The notes beneath the pieces are model-generated. The model did not search any database. It was not told the origin of the DNA and was given only the letters and a program-made list of their open reading frames with translations. 64,000 bases of DNA from Clostridioides sp. ES-S-0054-01 (GTDB taxonomy: Bacteria; Bacillota; Clostridia; Peptostreptococcales; Peptostreptococcaceae), in NCBI GenBank assembly GCA_021561035.1, contig CP067346.1, positions 3,379,001-3,443,000 of the forward strand, in the 5' to 3' direction. Of the stretch, positions 21,097 to 31,405 are shown piece by piece (the stretch's first letter is position 1; each line of letters begins with the position of its first letter). The position numbers and the translations under genes are program-made.

Positions 21097-23658
21097 TTAC
21101 TTTTTTTTACTATATGGAGTATTTTGTAGTGGTAGTTCAGTTCTAAATTCTTTATCAAATACATAATAAGCATTTTGTACTGCTGGTGCAGTAGGAACTG
21201 TACAAATTTCTCCTACACCTTTTGCTCCGTAAGCCAATAAATCTTTGTTCTTTTCAACTATTACAGCTTGTATTTCTGGTATATCTGTAGACTTAAATAA
21301 ACCTAATGTACCAAACTTAGCTGTAGGAACAGATTTCACTACTGGGTAATCCTCAGTTAGAGCATATCCAAGACCCATAACTACTCCACCTTCTATTTGC
21401 CCCTCTAAACTGATTGGATTTATAGCTCTTCCAACGTCGTGCGCTGCTACTACTTTTTCCAATTTTCCATTTTCATCTAGCATTACAACTTGTGTTGCAT
21501 ATCCATAAGCAACGTGACTTACTGGATTTTCTTTATCACAGCCCATTTTATCTGTAACGCTTTCATATTCTCCGTAAAACTCTTCTCCCTCTAAATCATG
21601 TAGAGTTTTGCCAGAGTCTAAAGCTTCTTTTAATTTATTTGATGCAACCTTAGTAGCTTCTCCTGTAAATACTGTCTGTCTTGAAGCCGTAGTATTACCA
21701 GAGTCTGGTGTTAAATGAGTATCTGGAACTTCATGCACTATATTTTCAGGAAGTAGGTTAGCAGTTTCACAAACTACTTGAGTCATAACAGTGCCAAGCC
21801 CTTGACCTATACAAGAAGCACTTGTTCTTATGTGAACCTTGCCATCTTTTATCACCAATCTACATCTTCCAACATCAGGTATACCAACTCCAACACCACT
21901 ATTTTTCATAGCACAAGCTATACCTGCACGTGGATGCTTTTCATATTCTTCTTTCACAGCTTCTAGTGTCTCTGCCATTGCTGTTCCTTCATCTGCAAAT
22001 TGACCATTTGGTAAAACTTGACCAGGTCTTATTGCATTTTTATATCTTATCTCCCAAGGTGATATTCCAACCATTTCAGCAAGTAAATTTAGATTACATT
22101 CTGTTGCAAAACAACTCTGTGTAACCCCAAAACCTCTAAACGCTCCTCCAGGAGGATTATTAGTATATACTGCTGTTCCTGTTATATCAATATCTTGATA
22201 GTTGTATGGCCCTGCTGCATGAGTACACAATCTTTGTAGTACTGGTCCTCCAAGAGAGGCATATGCACCTGTATCAGATATTATTGTTGCTTTCATACCT
22301 GTTAAATATCCATTTTCATCACATGCTGTCGTAAATTCCATTTCTGTAGCATGTCGCTTTGGATGAACAATAATGCTTTCTTTTCTTGTTAACTGTACTT
22401 TTACAAATCTCTTAGTATGGTATGCAAGTAAGGCTGCATGGTGTTGAACACTCATGTCTTCTTTTCCACCAAATCCTCCCCCTACCATTTTGTTTATAAC
22501 TCTTACCTTCTCATGTGGTAACCCTAACATATCTGCACATTCATGTTGAGTAGCAAACACCCCTTGGTCTGTTGAATAGATTATCACTCCATCTTCTCCA
22601 TAAGGACCAGCTACTGCACATTCAGGCTCTAAAAATGCGTGTTCTGTAGCAGGTGTAGTATATCTCTTAGTCACAACATATTTTGAATTTTCTATCTTTT
22701 CTTCAGCGTTTCCTCTTACTAAATGTTCCTTAACAAGTATATTACCTGTCTCATGTATTTTTGGAGCATCTTCTCTAAGTGCATCTGCTGTAGTACTTAA
22801 TGGTGTTAATTCCTCATAATCTATCTTAACTAGCTTTTTTGCTTCTTCTAATGCTTCTCTAGTTTCTGCTGCTACTAAAACTATTCCATCTCCTAAGTAT
22901 CTAGTTATCTCACCTTCTGGTATTAAAGTGTCCCAATCCTTCTTTAAATGACCTACTTTTATAGTTCCTGGAATATCTTTAGCTGTTAGAACTGCAACAA
23001 CTCCTGGATAAGCTTTTGCTTCTTCTATATCTATTTTTTTAACTAAAGCTCTAGGATACTTAGCTCTAACTGCTGAACCATAAATCATACCCTCAATTCT
23101 CATATCATCTACATATTCAGAATATCCAAGTGCTTTACCTACTGCATCAACTCTAGGAAGATTTTCACCTACTAGACCTTTACAGTTTACTTTTGGTACA
23201 TCTATCTCTTCTCTAAAAATCTTTGCTGCTAAATCGACAGCTTTAATTATTTTTACATACCCTGTACATCTACATATATTACCTTTTAAAGCTTTCTTTA
23301 TATCATCTTCAGTAGGATTATTATTAACGTCTATAAGTGCTTTTGAGCTAATTACCATACCTGGAATACAAAATCCACATTGTACAGCTCCTTGGCTAGC
23401 AAAAGAATATGCAAAAACATCTCTTTCTCTTTCTGATAATCCCTCTATAGTTGTTATGTTTTTTCCAGCTAATTTATCAGTTTTAAATACACATGCTTTT
23501 GTCGCTTTACCATCTATTATAACCATACATGTTCCACAAGCACCTTCTGAACATCCATTTTTAACTGAAGTTATGTTCATATCTTCTCTAAGGAAGTCTA
23601 AAAGTTTTTTGCCTTCTTTTGCAACAGCTTTCTTTCCATTTAATATAAATTCTACCAT
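21097..23658 (-). CDS. Xanthine-dehydrogenase-like molybdenum hydroxylase, fused FeS and Mo subunits
   Basis: A purine hydroxylase, probably acting on xanthine or a related purine. The 853 residues carry an N-terminal [2Fe-2S] ferredoxin domain (CSEGACGTC, about 36-44), a second [2Fe-2S] domain (QCGFCIPGM and CRCTGY, about 92-132), then a molybdopterin-binding subunit from about 165. Visible there are GGGFGGKEDM, AFRGFGVTQ and, near the end, AKGVGEICT, which holds the catalytic Glu. No FAD domain is fused. Architecture and length match the family annotated as selenium-dependent molybdenum hydroxylase (TIGR03311). The selenium is a labile ligand, not selenocysteine. It overlaps the dihydropyrimidinase gene by 7 bases and ends the operon. 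Confidence 0.9.
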   Translation of the reverse strand: MVEFILNGKKAVAKEGKKLLDFLREDMNITSVKNGCSEGACGTCMVIIDGKATKACVFKTDKLAGKNITTIEGLSERERDVFAYSFASQGAVQCGFCIPGMVISSKALIDVNNNPTEDDIKKALKGNICRCTGYVKIIKAVDLAAKIFREEIDVPKVNCKGLVGENLPRVDAVGKALGYSEYVDDMRIEGMIYGSAVRAKYPRALVKKIDIEEAKAYPGVVAVLTAKDIPGTIKVGHLKKDWDTLIPEGEITRYLGDGIVLVAAETREALEEAKKLVKIDYEELTPLSTTADALREDAPKIHETGNILVKEHLVRGNAEEKIENSKYVVTKRYTTPATEHAFLEPECAVAGPYGEDGVIIYSTDQGVFATQHECADMLGLPHEKVRVINKMVGGGFGGKEDMSVQHHAALLAYHTKRFVKVQLTRKESIIVHPKRHATEMEFTTACDENGYLTGMKATIISDTGAYASLGGPVLQRLCTHAAGPYNYQDIDITGTAVYTNNPPGGAFRGFGVTQSCFATECNLNLLAEMVGISPWEIRYKNAIRPGQVLPNGQFADEGTAMAETLEAVKEEYEKHPRAGIACAMKNSGVGVGIPDVGRCRLVIKDGKVHIRTSASCIGQGLGTVMTQVVCETANLLPENIVHEVPDTHLTPDSGNTTASRQTVFTGEATKVASNKLKEALDSGKTLHDLEGEEFYGEYESVTDKMGCDKENPVSHVAYGYATQVVMLDENGKLEKVVAAHDVGRAINPISLEGQIEGGVVMGLGYALTEDYPVVKSVPTAKFGTLGLFKSTDIPEIQAVIVEKNKDLLAYGAKGVGEICTVPTAPAVQNAYYVFDKEFRTELPLQNTPYSKKK

Positions 23659-25043
23659 TCTCTAGCCCCCTTTGTTAGACGCCTATTTATATATCTTCCA
23701 CTTGGAGTATTACAGATTAATTCTCCCTCTCTAACTACTTCTTTTCCTCTTAAATAAACATGTTCTATTTGACAATCCACTTCATATCCTTCATAAGGTG
23801 TATAATCTACATTTTGCAATTGTTTTTTTGCTTCTATTTTAGATTTTTTATTTGGATTTAAAACTAATATATCTGCATCACTACCTATTTCTATAGTTCC
23901 TTTATTAGGATACATTCCAAATAACTTTGCTGCATTAGTTGATGTTACTTCTACCATCTTATTGATAGATATTTTATTTTTACAGACTCCATATGTGTAT
24001 AAAAGACTCATCCTGTGTTCTACACCTGGAGAACCATTTGGTATCTTACTGAAATCGTTTATTCCAAGTTCCTTTTGTCCTCTATAATTAAAAGAGCAAT
24101 GGTCTGTTCCTATAGTATCTATTTGGTTATCCGAAATAGCATTCCATAATATTTCATTATTTTCTTTATTTCTTAAAGGTGGTGACATTACATACTTAGC
24201 ACTTTCAAATCCATCTAAATCATATAATTCATCATTTAATAGAAGGTATTGAGGACAAGTTTCAACTATTACATCCACACCCCTTTGCTTAGCTTTTAGA
24301 ACCTCATCCAAAGATTCTTTGCAACTTAGATGAACAACATATACCTTAGAGTTTGCAACTTCAGCTATCTTCATAAGTCTTGAAGTAGCTTCTGCCTCCA
24401 GTATGGCTGGTCTAGTTAATTGATGATATTTTGGAGATAAATTATTTTCTGCCTTTGCTTTATCCACAAGTTCACATATTATATCCCCATTTTCACAATG
24501 GAATCCAATAATTCCACCTATCTCCTCTGCTTTTTTCATGGCTTCAAATATTACACTATCATCAACTTGAAGGCTTCCTTTATACGCCATATACAATTTA
24601 AATGAAGATACTCCTTCTTTAACCATATCTTCCATTTCATTACAAACTGAGTCATTCCAGTCTGTTATAGCCATATGAAAACCATAATCTGAGTAGGATT
24701 TATCCTTAGCTTTTTCATGCCATTCTTCTAATCCTTCTTTTAAAGAGCATCCCTTAGTCTGTGTAGCAAAATCCAATATAGTAGTAGTTCCTCCAACTAT
24801 AGCAGATTTTGTTCCTGTCTCAAAATTATCTGCTGTCTTAGTAACCCCTGTATCTAAGTCAAAGTGAGTGTGTGTATCTATACCTCCTGGTATAACATAA
24901 GAATCACTAACATCGACTATTTCATCATTTTCTTTTGATATATCAAGACCTATATCTACTATTTTTTCATCTTCTATTCTTACATCTGCACAGTAAGTTT
25001 TTTCACTTGTTACTACTTTACCACCTTTTAAAACAATTCCCAT
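23652..25043 (-). CDS. Dihydropyrimidinase / hydantoinase family amidohydrolase
   Basis: A cyclic-amide ring-opening enzyme of 463 residues. The metal site is visible: DTHTHFDLD near the N-terminus, the carboxylated-lysine segment SSFKLYMAYKG (about 145-155), GFHCENGD and VVHLSC, and the final Asp in IGTDHCSFNYRG. Dihydropyrimidinases, hydantoinases and allantoinase-like enzymes share this fold. In this operon it may act on a ring product of purine breakdown, as proposed for E. coli HyuA. The assignment of substrate is inference. It overlaps the hydroxylase start, so translation is coupled. The SD before the ATG is modest (GGTGGAG). Confidence 0.9.
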   Translation of the reverse strand: MGIVLKGGKVVTSEKTYCADVRIEDEKIVDIGLDISKENDEIVDVSDSYVIPGGIDTHTHFDLDTGVTKTADNFETGTKSAIVGGTTTILDFATQTKGCSLKEGLEEWHEKAKDKSYSDYGFHMAITDWNDSVCNEMEDMVKEGVSSFKLYMAYKGSLQVDDSVIFEAMKKAEEIGGIIGFHCENGDIICELVDKAKAENNLSPKYHQLTRPAILEAEATSRLMKIAEVANSKVYVVHLSCKESLDEVLKAKQRGVDVIVETCPQYLLLNDELYDLDGFESAKYVMSPPLRNKENNEILWNAISDNQIDTIGTDHCSFNYRGQKELGINDFSKIPNGSPGVEHRMSLLYTYGVCKNKISINKMVEVTSTNAAKLFGMYPNKGTIEIGSDADILVLNPNKKSKIEAKKQLQNVDYTPYEGYEVDCQIEHVYLRGKEVVREGELICNTPSGRYINRRLTKGAREW

Positions 25044-25275
25044 ATAGACTCCACCTTACTTATAACGTATCAATTTATTTTATCTAAAGCAATTAACTTA
25101 AAGTAATTTTGCTAGAGTACTTATAATATATTCTAAACTACACTAGGTTAGTTTTATATGTCGATTTACATCAGATTATTACTATAGTTTATCTGTTAAC
25201 TTCATATATCTATCGTTTCAGTTCATATTACTCTAAGTTAATTATTAAAGTTAGTTATTAAAATTCTGTACAATA

Positions 25276-26385
25276 TTATTCATTTACAGCTTCAACTTGA
25301 TTGTAGCAAATGCTTAAAGCTCCCTTTGGACATCTAGTTACACATAATCCACATCCAAAACACTTGTCTGAATCTATATTTAATTTATCTGTAACTTCTA
25401 AAGCTTCGTATACACAGCTTGTTACACATTGCTTACATTTGATACACTTATTATCATCCACAACTGGAGCTACTGAATGAGTTCTAAATCCTCTAGCTAC
25501 CATTTTCTTATGAGTTAGTCCTTTTATTTCATTAACATCAGCATATCCATTTTCATCTAAAAACTCATTTAATTCTTTAGCAATTTTTCCATAGATAGAA
25601 GGCCCTTTAAGGATTGCTTCTGTACATACTTGAACAGCACTTGCTCCAGCCATCATCATTTCAGCCACGTCTTTTCCACAAGTGATTCCACCAACACCTA
25701 TTATTGGTATATTTACAACTTGAGAAGCTTCATATATACATCTTATTGCTAAAGGTCTTATTGGTGCACCTGATAACCATCCATATCCAGCTTTACTTCC
25801 CATTATAGGGTATCCCGTATTTACATCTATTGCCATACATGGTCCAAATGAGTTTATCATTACAAGCCCATCTGCTCCCGCTTCTTCAACAGCTTTTGCA
25901 ATAGTTTGAATATCAGTATGAGGACTCATCTTCATAAATACTGGTACGTCTAAAACAGCTTTTGCAGCTTTTAAAGCATTTACTATTGGAGCAACATCTG
26001 TACCTACATAATGAGTAGATAATTCAACTGCATCAGCATAAGGTTTTACTAAAGGAGCAACTTCAGCTATTTGCTCTGCTGAATATCCCATACTTACTAT
26101 TACTGGAAGACCTGTTTCTTTTACTTTTTTGTATTCTTCTTCTATCCATTGCTCTTTTGGAAGCTCTGACCATAATTCTGTATTTAAGAAACCACTATTA
26201 GTCTTTGCCATACATGGTCTTGGTACATCTGCTGGTAATACAGATATAGTTTTTGTACATATAGCTCCTGCTCCACCTTTTGCTGCCTCTTGACAGAGAG
26301 CACCATCTTTTGCTCCAGGACCTGCCGCTGTCATAATTGGGTTTAAGAATTCCATTCCATATAAATTAACTTTTAAATTAGCCAT
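25276..26385 (-). CDS. PreA-like dihydropyrimidine/dihydroorotate dehydrogenase with ferredoxin domain
   Basis: A 369-residue FMN TIM-barrel protein (LNPIMTAAGPGAKDG, PVFMKMSPHTD, PIIGVGGITCGKDVAEMMMAGASAVQVCT) with a C-terminal 2[4Fe-4S] ferredoxin module (CIKCKQCVTSC and CFGCGLCVTRCPKGAL). This matches the catalytic PreA half of NAD-dependent dihydropyrimidine dehydrogenase. The flavin-and-NADH partner PreT is not in the window, so electrons must come from elsewhere or the protein has a different role. Next to a dihydropyrimidinase it may act on a pyrimidine-like or purine-ring intermediate. Confidence 0.88.
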   Translation of the reverse strand: MANLKVNLYGMEFLNPIMTAAGPGAKDGALCQEAAKGGAGAICTKTISVLPADVPRPCMAKTNSGFLNTELWSELPKEQWIEEEYKKVKETGLPVIVSMGYSAEQIAEVAPLVKPYADAVELSTHYVGTDVAPIVNALKAAKAVLDVPVFMKMSPHTDIQTIAKAVEEAGADGLVMINSFGPCMAIDVNTGYPIMGSKAGYGWLSGAPIRPLAIRCIYEASQVVNIPIIGVGGITCGKDVAEMMMAGASAVQVCTEAILKGPSIYGKIAKELNEFLDENGYADVNEIKGLTHKKMVARGFRTHSVAPVVDDNKCIKCKQCVTSCVYEALEVTDKLNIDSDKCFGCGLCVTRCPKGALSICYNQVEAVNE

Positions 26386-26576
26386 ATTATTATCTCTCCC
26401 TTAAATTAAATATTTTTAATATTTAGATTGTATTCTTTTATTTGTGTTCGTTATTTATTTACTTTTTTATATTATTTAAAATATATGATAGTTTTGTTGA
26501 ATTATTAATATCTCTGAATTATTTTTATTAATGTTTAATGACTTTAAATCAATATAGATTTTTACTTGTTTTATTT

Positions 26577-27929
26577 TTACTTTGCTTCTTCAGCTTTATT
26601 ATTTTTTTCTTTTTTAGAACCTAGTTCATTGAAGAATATATTTAAAATCACTGCTGATAAACTACCTGTTGTTATTCCACTATGGAATATTGTTTGTACC
26701 CAAGTTGGGAAATTATGATAGAAATCAGGATTTGTTAGTGGTATCATAGATAAACCAACACTAACTGCTACTATAACCCCATTTTTAGTTCCATCAAATT
26801 TCACTTTGCTTAAAGTTTTTACTCCTCCAACCATTACCATTCCAAACATTGCAAATCCTACGCCTCCAAGAACAGGCTTAGGTATTGCTCCTATTATTGC
26901 TGCAAATTTTGGTAAGAATCCAAGTACTAGCAATATGACCCCTGCATAAACTGCTATAAATCTTGACTTTATACCTGTAAGACCTACTATTCCTGTATTT
27001 TGACCGAATGGAGTTATTGGAAATGAATTGAATATTCCAGATAATGCTGTAGATATTCCATCTCCAAATAGACCTCTTTTAATATTTTTACCTGTTACTT
27101 CTTTGTCCACCATTTCATGAATAGCTATCATATTACCAACTGATTCTGTCATAAGTACTAACATAATCAAACACAATGATAGTATTGCAGATGGTTCAAA
27201 TCTAGGCATTCCAAATTTTAAAGGTACATTTAAGTTAAGCCAACCAACTCCATTTACTGCACTAAAATCTGCCATTCCAACTGCCATGGAAAGTAGTGTA
27301 CCAAGTACTATACCTACCAATATAGCTGTACTATTCCAAATTCCTTTTAAGAATTTAAATGAAAGTAAAGTTATTGCCAATACTGCTAAAGCTAATGCTA
27401 ATGAGTTTGGTTCAACTGCTTCCAATTTATTGTCAGTTATCCACTTTATCCCAACTGGAAATAGTGAAATACCTATTACCATAACAACTGTTCCAGTAAC
27501 TACACTAGGGAAAAATCTTATTAGTTTTTCAAATACTGGAGCAAGTAGTATACAAAACAATCCAGCTACTAATACAGAGCCAAATACTGTCTGTATTGCA
27601 ACTTGTGAATCACTATATGATGAGGCTATTGCTGTCATACCTGCTACAGCGGCAAAACTAGTTCCTTCTATTACTGGTATTTTAGCTCCTACAATATTTC
27701 CTATACCAACACTTTGTATGAGTGTTCCTATACCTGCCATAAACAAGCAAGCATTTATTAAAAAAACAATACTAGCATGATCTAGTCGTGCAGCACTTCC
27801 TATCATCATAGGAACTGCTACTGCTCCTGCACACATTGCCAAAACGTGCTGTAGTGAAAATACCCAAGATTTAGATACAGGTAACCTTTCATCTACTGGA
27901 GCTATTTTAGGGCTTTTATCTTGAGACAT
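26577..27929 (-). CDS. NCS2-family purine (xanthine/uric acid-type) permease
   Basis: A 450-residue membrane protein of the nucleobase-ascorbate (NCS2) family. It has about 12-14 hydrophobic segments, the N-terminal SLQHVLAMCAGAVAVPMMIG, the FAAVAGM region, and the signature around FGQNTGIVGLTGIKSR. The QH in the first helix (SLQHVLAM) is typical of xanthine/uric acid carriers. It presumably brings in the purine substrate of the operon. GGGAG stands before the ATG. The gene lies immediately downstream of the IStron. Confidence 0.92.
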   Translation of the reverse strand: MSQDKSPKIAPVDERLPVSKSWVFSLQHVLAMCAGAVAVPMMIGSAARLDHASIVFLINACLFMAGIGTLIQSVGIGNIVGAKIPVIEGTSFAAVAGMTAIASSYSDSQVAIQTVFGSVLVAGLFCILLAPVFEKLIRFFPSVVTGTVVMVIGISLFPVGIKWITDNKLEAVEPNSLALALAVLAITLLSFKFLKGIWNSTAILVGIVLGTLLSMAVGMADFSAVNGVGWLNLNVPLKFGMPRFEPSAILSLCLIMLVLMTESVGNMIAIHEMVDKEVTGKNIKRGLFGDGISTALSGIFNSFPITPFGQNTGIVGLTGIKSRFIAVYAGVILLVLGFLPKFAAIIGAIPKPVLGGVGFAMFGMVMVGGVKTLSKVKFDGTKNGVIVAVSVGLSMIPLTNPDFYHNFPTWVQTIFHSGITTGSLSAVILNIFFNELGSKKEKNNKAEEAK

Positions 27930-28064
27930 TTTGGGTCTCCCTTCTATATTTAATTTAATATTCTATTCCGTATATTTTTTATTTATATACTTCATTTAAA
28001 TTCCTATTTTTGTTTAAGCTCTGTTTTTAACATCTAAATTCTTGTTTCTTACTTGTATATTAAT

Positions 28065-28260
28065 CTGAACCTCCCATGACTAAAGTCACAGGGTTCCTGC
28101 TTCATAGAATTTTGCATACTAAAATATGTCTTACTAATTCTCCACAGGCCATCCCCATAGTTCCTACGGTTCTTACATACGTTATTTATTTTGAATTGTT
28201 ATTAGTCTTAATCCTTCTTTTAATATATTTATACTTGCATTTATATCTCTATCGTGAGTT
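28065..28260 (-). ncRNA. Probable omega RNA (TnpB guide RNA) at the element's right end
   Basis: In IS605-type elements the TnpB guide RNA comes from the 3' end of tnpB and the right end, and its guide is the flanking DNA. Here the scaffold would run through the right-end hairpin to 28065, and the first guide bases would be ATTAATATACAAGTAAG. The TAM would be TTGAT. The 5' boundary is only approximate. No direct evidence of the RNA exists beyond position and structure. Confidence 0.5.
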
Positions 28261-29300
28261 TCATTACAACTAGGACAAATCCATTCTCTTATATTTAAAT
28301 CCTTAACTTCCTCGTTTTTATACCCACATTTATTGCATATTTGTGAACTTGCAAAGAATTTACCTACCTTTACAATTTGTCTACCATACCAATTAGCCTT
28401 GTATTCTAATTGACGAATAAATTCTGACCATGACACATCAGAAATTAAGCGAGATAGTTTACGATTTCTAATCATATTCTTTACTTGTAAATCTTCTATG
28501 CAAATAATATCGTTATCTTTTATTAGTTTAGTAGATAGTTTTTGTAGAAAATCATTTCTTTGATTAGCTATATGTTCTTGAAGTCTTGCAACTTTTAATC
28601 TTGCTTTATTTCTATTTAAACTACCGATTGTTTTTCTCGATAATTCTCTTTGTAATTTAGCAAGTTTGTTTAATGACTTCTTAAGATACTTAGGATTTTC
28701 TATAAATTCTCCACAACTTGAGATACAAAATTCTTTAATTCCTAAATCTAAACCTATCTGATTATTAGTATTTTCAAATGCTTCAATATCTACATCAGTA
28801 CAGCATAATGATACATAATATCTACCACTTGGCTCTTTAGATATAGTGGCATTAAGTATTCTACCTTGAGGTACTTGTTTATCCCTTATCTTAACCATAC
28901 CAAGTTTAGGTAGTTTTATATGTTGACCACAATACATAATGTTTCCATTTGTAAAGTTAGTTTTATATGAAAATCTATTAATTTTCTTTGATTTAAATTT
29001 AGGAAATCTTACTTTTTCTTTAAAGAATTTTTTATATGCATTATCTAAATCTTTTAAGGCGTTTTGTAGTGAAAATTTGTCAGGTTCTTTAAGCCACTTT
29101 AATTCTTTTTTTAAGTTGGTCAAATCAGAACTACACTGTTTATAAGTAAAAGTTTCTTTATCGTTTTTATAAACTTCTATTCTTTTAGCAAGATACTTAT
29201 TATATACAAATCTACAACATCCAAAAGTTTTGTTAATTAACTCTTGCTGTTTTTTATTTGGATATATTCTAAACTTATAAGCTTTTTCCACTACTACCAC
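28182..29300 (-). CDS. tnpB: TnpB RNA-guided endonuclease
   Basis: A 372-residue TnpB, about full length. The RuvC triad is intact: Asp185 ([10 protein letters not shown]), Glu269 (IICIEDLQV) and Asp352 (THDRDINA). A zinc finger is present (Cys322, Cys325, Cys342, Cys345). TnpB cuts DNA at a site matched by the omega RNA next to a TAM and so helps keep the transposon at its donor site. The start is GTG at 29300, or GTG at 29291, which is better spaced from GTGAGG. In IStrons the protein is encoded inside the spliced-out region. Confidence 0.93.
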   Translation of the reverse strand: MVVVEKAYKFRIYPNKKQQELINKTFGCCRFVYNKYLAKRIEVYKNDKETFTYKQCSSDLTNLKKELKWLKEPDKFSLQNALKDLDNAYKKFFKEKVRFPKFKSKKINRFSYKTNFTNGNIMYCGQHIKLPKLGMVKIRDKQVPQGRILNATISKEPSGRYYVSLCCTDVDIEAFENTNNQIGLDLGIKEFCISSCGEFIENPKYLKKSLNKLAKLQRELSRKTIGSLNRNKARLKVARLQEHIANQRNDFLQKLSTKLIKDNDIICIEDLQVKNMIRNRKLSRLISDVSWSEFIRQLEYKANWYGRQIVKVGKFFASSQICNKCGYKNEEVKDLNIREWICPSCNETHDRDINASINILKEGLRLITIQNK

Positions 29301-29310
29301 CTCACTTTAC

Positions 29311-29409
29311 TTACTTTTTCTGATTATTAATATATTTTCTTATCTGTTCTTCTGTATTTTCTGATACAGTAGCAACGAAATAACTAGGATTCCAAAGATG
29401 CCTCCCCAT
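29311..29409 (-). pseudogene. tnpA: tnpA fragment (IS200/IS605 Y1 transposase C-terminus)
   Basis: Only the last 32 codons remain in frame: GRHLWNPSYFVATVSENTEE and then QIRKYINNQKK, the typical Y1 transposase end. The remainder, including the catalytic tyrosine-bearing helix and the HUH motif, is missing or scrambled upstream. The element therefore cannot transpose by itself. Confidence 0.8.
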
Positions 29410-29529
29410 AATACTGGATGTCTATATTTGACATACTATATGCATATCCTCTACTATGAGTAACTTCTACTTTTCATCACCTATCATAAGATTAAAATAT
29501 TCAATTACTTAAAACAAGTATTTTGAAGG

Positions 29530-30040
29530 TTTTTTATATTTATTTTTAAATAACCTATATAAGAACCGTAAGTCTTTACTTTTATCATTTTTGAGGTTGT
29601 CGTTCACATAAGTTCGCTACTACCTATGAAGTTCTCTTATGAACTTCTTACACTTTCATGCAAGCACAGACTATATCTTATCCTTCGGCATTATCCGTTA
29701 AGGTCTACACACTTCCACTACCGATAACTTGTAGTGTACTTCCCTCAAGAGGAATAGTCGTTGAAGTTTCTCCTATTCGGAGTTTACCTGCTGATTGCCC
29801 ATTTTAAAGTACTTAGGGTTTAACCTTATACCATCTAACCAATTTTTTCTACTTTCGTAACTTTCACACTTAGGTTTATTTCATCCTTATGTTTTAGTTT
29901 GGTTAACTTTAGGGGTTTTTAGCAATTCAAGTAGTATTGGATAGGTTCTATCCTATCTCTACATATAAGTTTCCCTATATGCTGACTATTTTAGCTACTA
30001 ACTCATGACTAAAGTCACGAGTGTGCGTAGCTATTTTTTA
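29530..30040 (-). ncRNA. Group I intron ribozyme core of the IStron
   Basis: Conserved group I elements can be read on the minus strand. There is a Q-like segment, AATCAGCAGGTAAAC (near 29781-29795). R contains CTTCAACGACTATT (near 29753-29768) and S is AAGATATAGTC (29668-29678). GACTA of R pairs with TAGTC of S to form P7, the guanosine-binding helix. Several strong local stems (for example ACTTCATAGG / CTTATG and GAAGTTC repeats near 29620-29650) fit peripheral domains. Spliced transcripts would restore a short operon spacer. Confidence 0.75.
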
Positions 30041-30049
30041 ATCAATTAT

Positions 30050-31378
30050 TTAAATTCTATTCCATAGATTTTGACTTAATTCTCTACTTTTTGCTAGAAT
30101 ACTTTCTTCATCTATGTTTATTAACTTTCTATCTTTCATAAGTACTTTTCCATTTATAATAGTCGTATCTACACTTCTTCCACTCATTCCAAAGATAGTG
30201 TGTCCCCCTATTGTATTTTCTGTCAATGGAGTATGTGGTATATAATCAACCACTATTACGTCTGCATAAGCACCTTTTTTAAGTACTCCTAGGTCATTTT
30301 TATAGTAAGCTTTGGCTATTTTTCTATTGTTATCAAATAGCATTGTTTGTGACTCTCCAAATCCAACTCTTGGATCACTCAAGTGATGTTTATGGATTAT
30401 ATTAGCAACTTTTAATGATTCAAACATATCGCTAGTATATCCATCAGTTCCTAGTCCTACTGTAACATCTCTTTTTAATAGCTCTATTGCAGGAGAACAT
30501 CCAACTGCATTTCCCATATTAGATTCTGGATTATGAACTACAAATGTGTTTGTTTTATTTAAAAGACTGATTTCATCTGTACTTATATATATACAATGAA
30601 CTGCTATAGTCTTTTCCTTTAATACCCCAAAATCATTGAATCTTTCTAGAACTCTCTTTCCATATTTGTCTAAATTGTATTGTAAATCATCTATACCTTC
30701 AGCAACATGTACATGATAACCTGTATCAAGACCAGCCATTTCTAAAGCACACTTATTTAATGTATCATCAGATAATGTAAATGCAGCATGAAGACCAAAC
30801 ATTCCTTTTATCATGTCTGTATCATCTTTTTGAGCGTATTTTATAAAGTTTACGTTTTCATTGATACCTTGTTGGATTGTATTTCCACCATCTCTATCAG
30901 ACACTTCATAACAAAGACACGTTCTAATTCCCAAATCCTTTGCAACATCTGATATTGTAAACAAACTACCTTCAATTGCATTTGGACTTGCATGATGGTC
31001 ATAAACTGTTGTTACACCATTTTTTATACATTCTATATACGTTGCATATGCACTGTATTTTGTATCTTCCAGTGTAAGCTGTTTGTCAAGTCTCCACCAT
31101 AAATTGTTTAGTATCTCTAAAAAGTTCTCAGAAGGTTTTCCTGGAACTGCCATTCCTCTAGCAAATGAGCTGTATATATGCATATGTGAATTTATTAGAC
31201 CCGGCATGATTATTTTCTTGCCTGCATCTATAAATTCATGTACTGGATATTTAGCTTTCATTTCTTCTGTAGTACCTATATCTTCAATTAGATTATCATT
31301 TATTACTACACATCCATCTTCCATATAGGGATTTAAAGAATCTTGGCTTATTAGCCTCCCATTCCCCACTAAAATCAT
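30050..31378 (-). CDS. ssnA: Putative aminohydrolase SsnA
   Basis: A 442-residue amidohydrolase of the SsnA/guanine-deaminase-like family. Metal and catalytic motifs are visible: NSHMHIYSSFARGM, GLHAAFTLSD, YHVHVAEG, AVHCIYIS and GLGTDGYTSDM. The family is found near selenium-dependent molybdenum hydroxylases and is thought to deaminate or hydrolyse a purine breakdown product; the exact substrate is not established. The gap to the D-aminoacylase gene is 28 bases. AGGAGG precedes the ATG. Confidence 0.9.
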   Translation of the reverse strand: MILVGNGRLISQDSLNPYMEDGCVVINDNLIEDIGTTEEMKAKYPVHEFIDAGKKIIMPGLINSHMHIYSSFARGMAVPGKPSENFLEILNNLWWRLDKQLTLEDTKYSAYATYIECIKNGVTTVYDHHASPNAIEGSLFTISDVAKDLGIRTCLCYEVSDRDGGNTIQQGINENVNFIKYAQKDDTDMIKGMFGLHAAFTLSDDTLNKCALEMAGLDTGYHVHVAEGIDDLQYNLDKYGKRVLERFNDFGVLKEKTIAVHCIYISTDEISLLNKTNTFVVHNPESNMGNAVGCSPAIELLKRDVTVGLGTDGYTSDMFESLKVANIIHKHHLSDPRVGFGESQTMLFDNNRKIAKAYYKNDLGVLKKGAYADVIVVDYIPHTPLTENTIGGHTIFGMSGRSVDTTIINGKVLMKDRKLINIDEESILAKSRELSQNLWNRI

Positions 31379-31405
31379 AAATTTATTCCTCCTTAAAGCT
31401 AAGAT

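Larger units (their letters stand above)
28065..30040 (-). mobile_element. IStron (group I intron plus IS200/IS605-type element, CdISt1-like)
   Basis: A self-splicing group I intron fused to an IS605-type element. On the minus strand the upstream flank ends TTGAT, the target pentanucleotide I recall for CdISt1. The element starts with TAAAAAATAGCTACGC and ends GGGAGGTTCAG. Each end holds a hairpin with the shared core GTGACTTTAGTCA: left ACTCGTGACTTTAGTCATGAGT region near 30003-30024, right near 28075-28095. The preceding exon base is T and the last intron base is G, as group I splicing requires. It contains an intact tnpB but only a fragment of tnpA, so it cannot move without help. It lies in the operon, same strand, between ssnA and the permease. 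Confidence 0.85.

Noticed and set aside
25090..25150. TTGCT-like sequence upstream of the dihydropyrimidinase gene as a possible sigma-54 promoter
   Set aside because: There is no GG dinucleotide ten bases before the GC, so the -24 element is missing.
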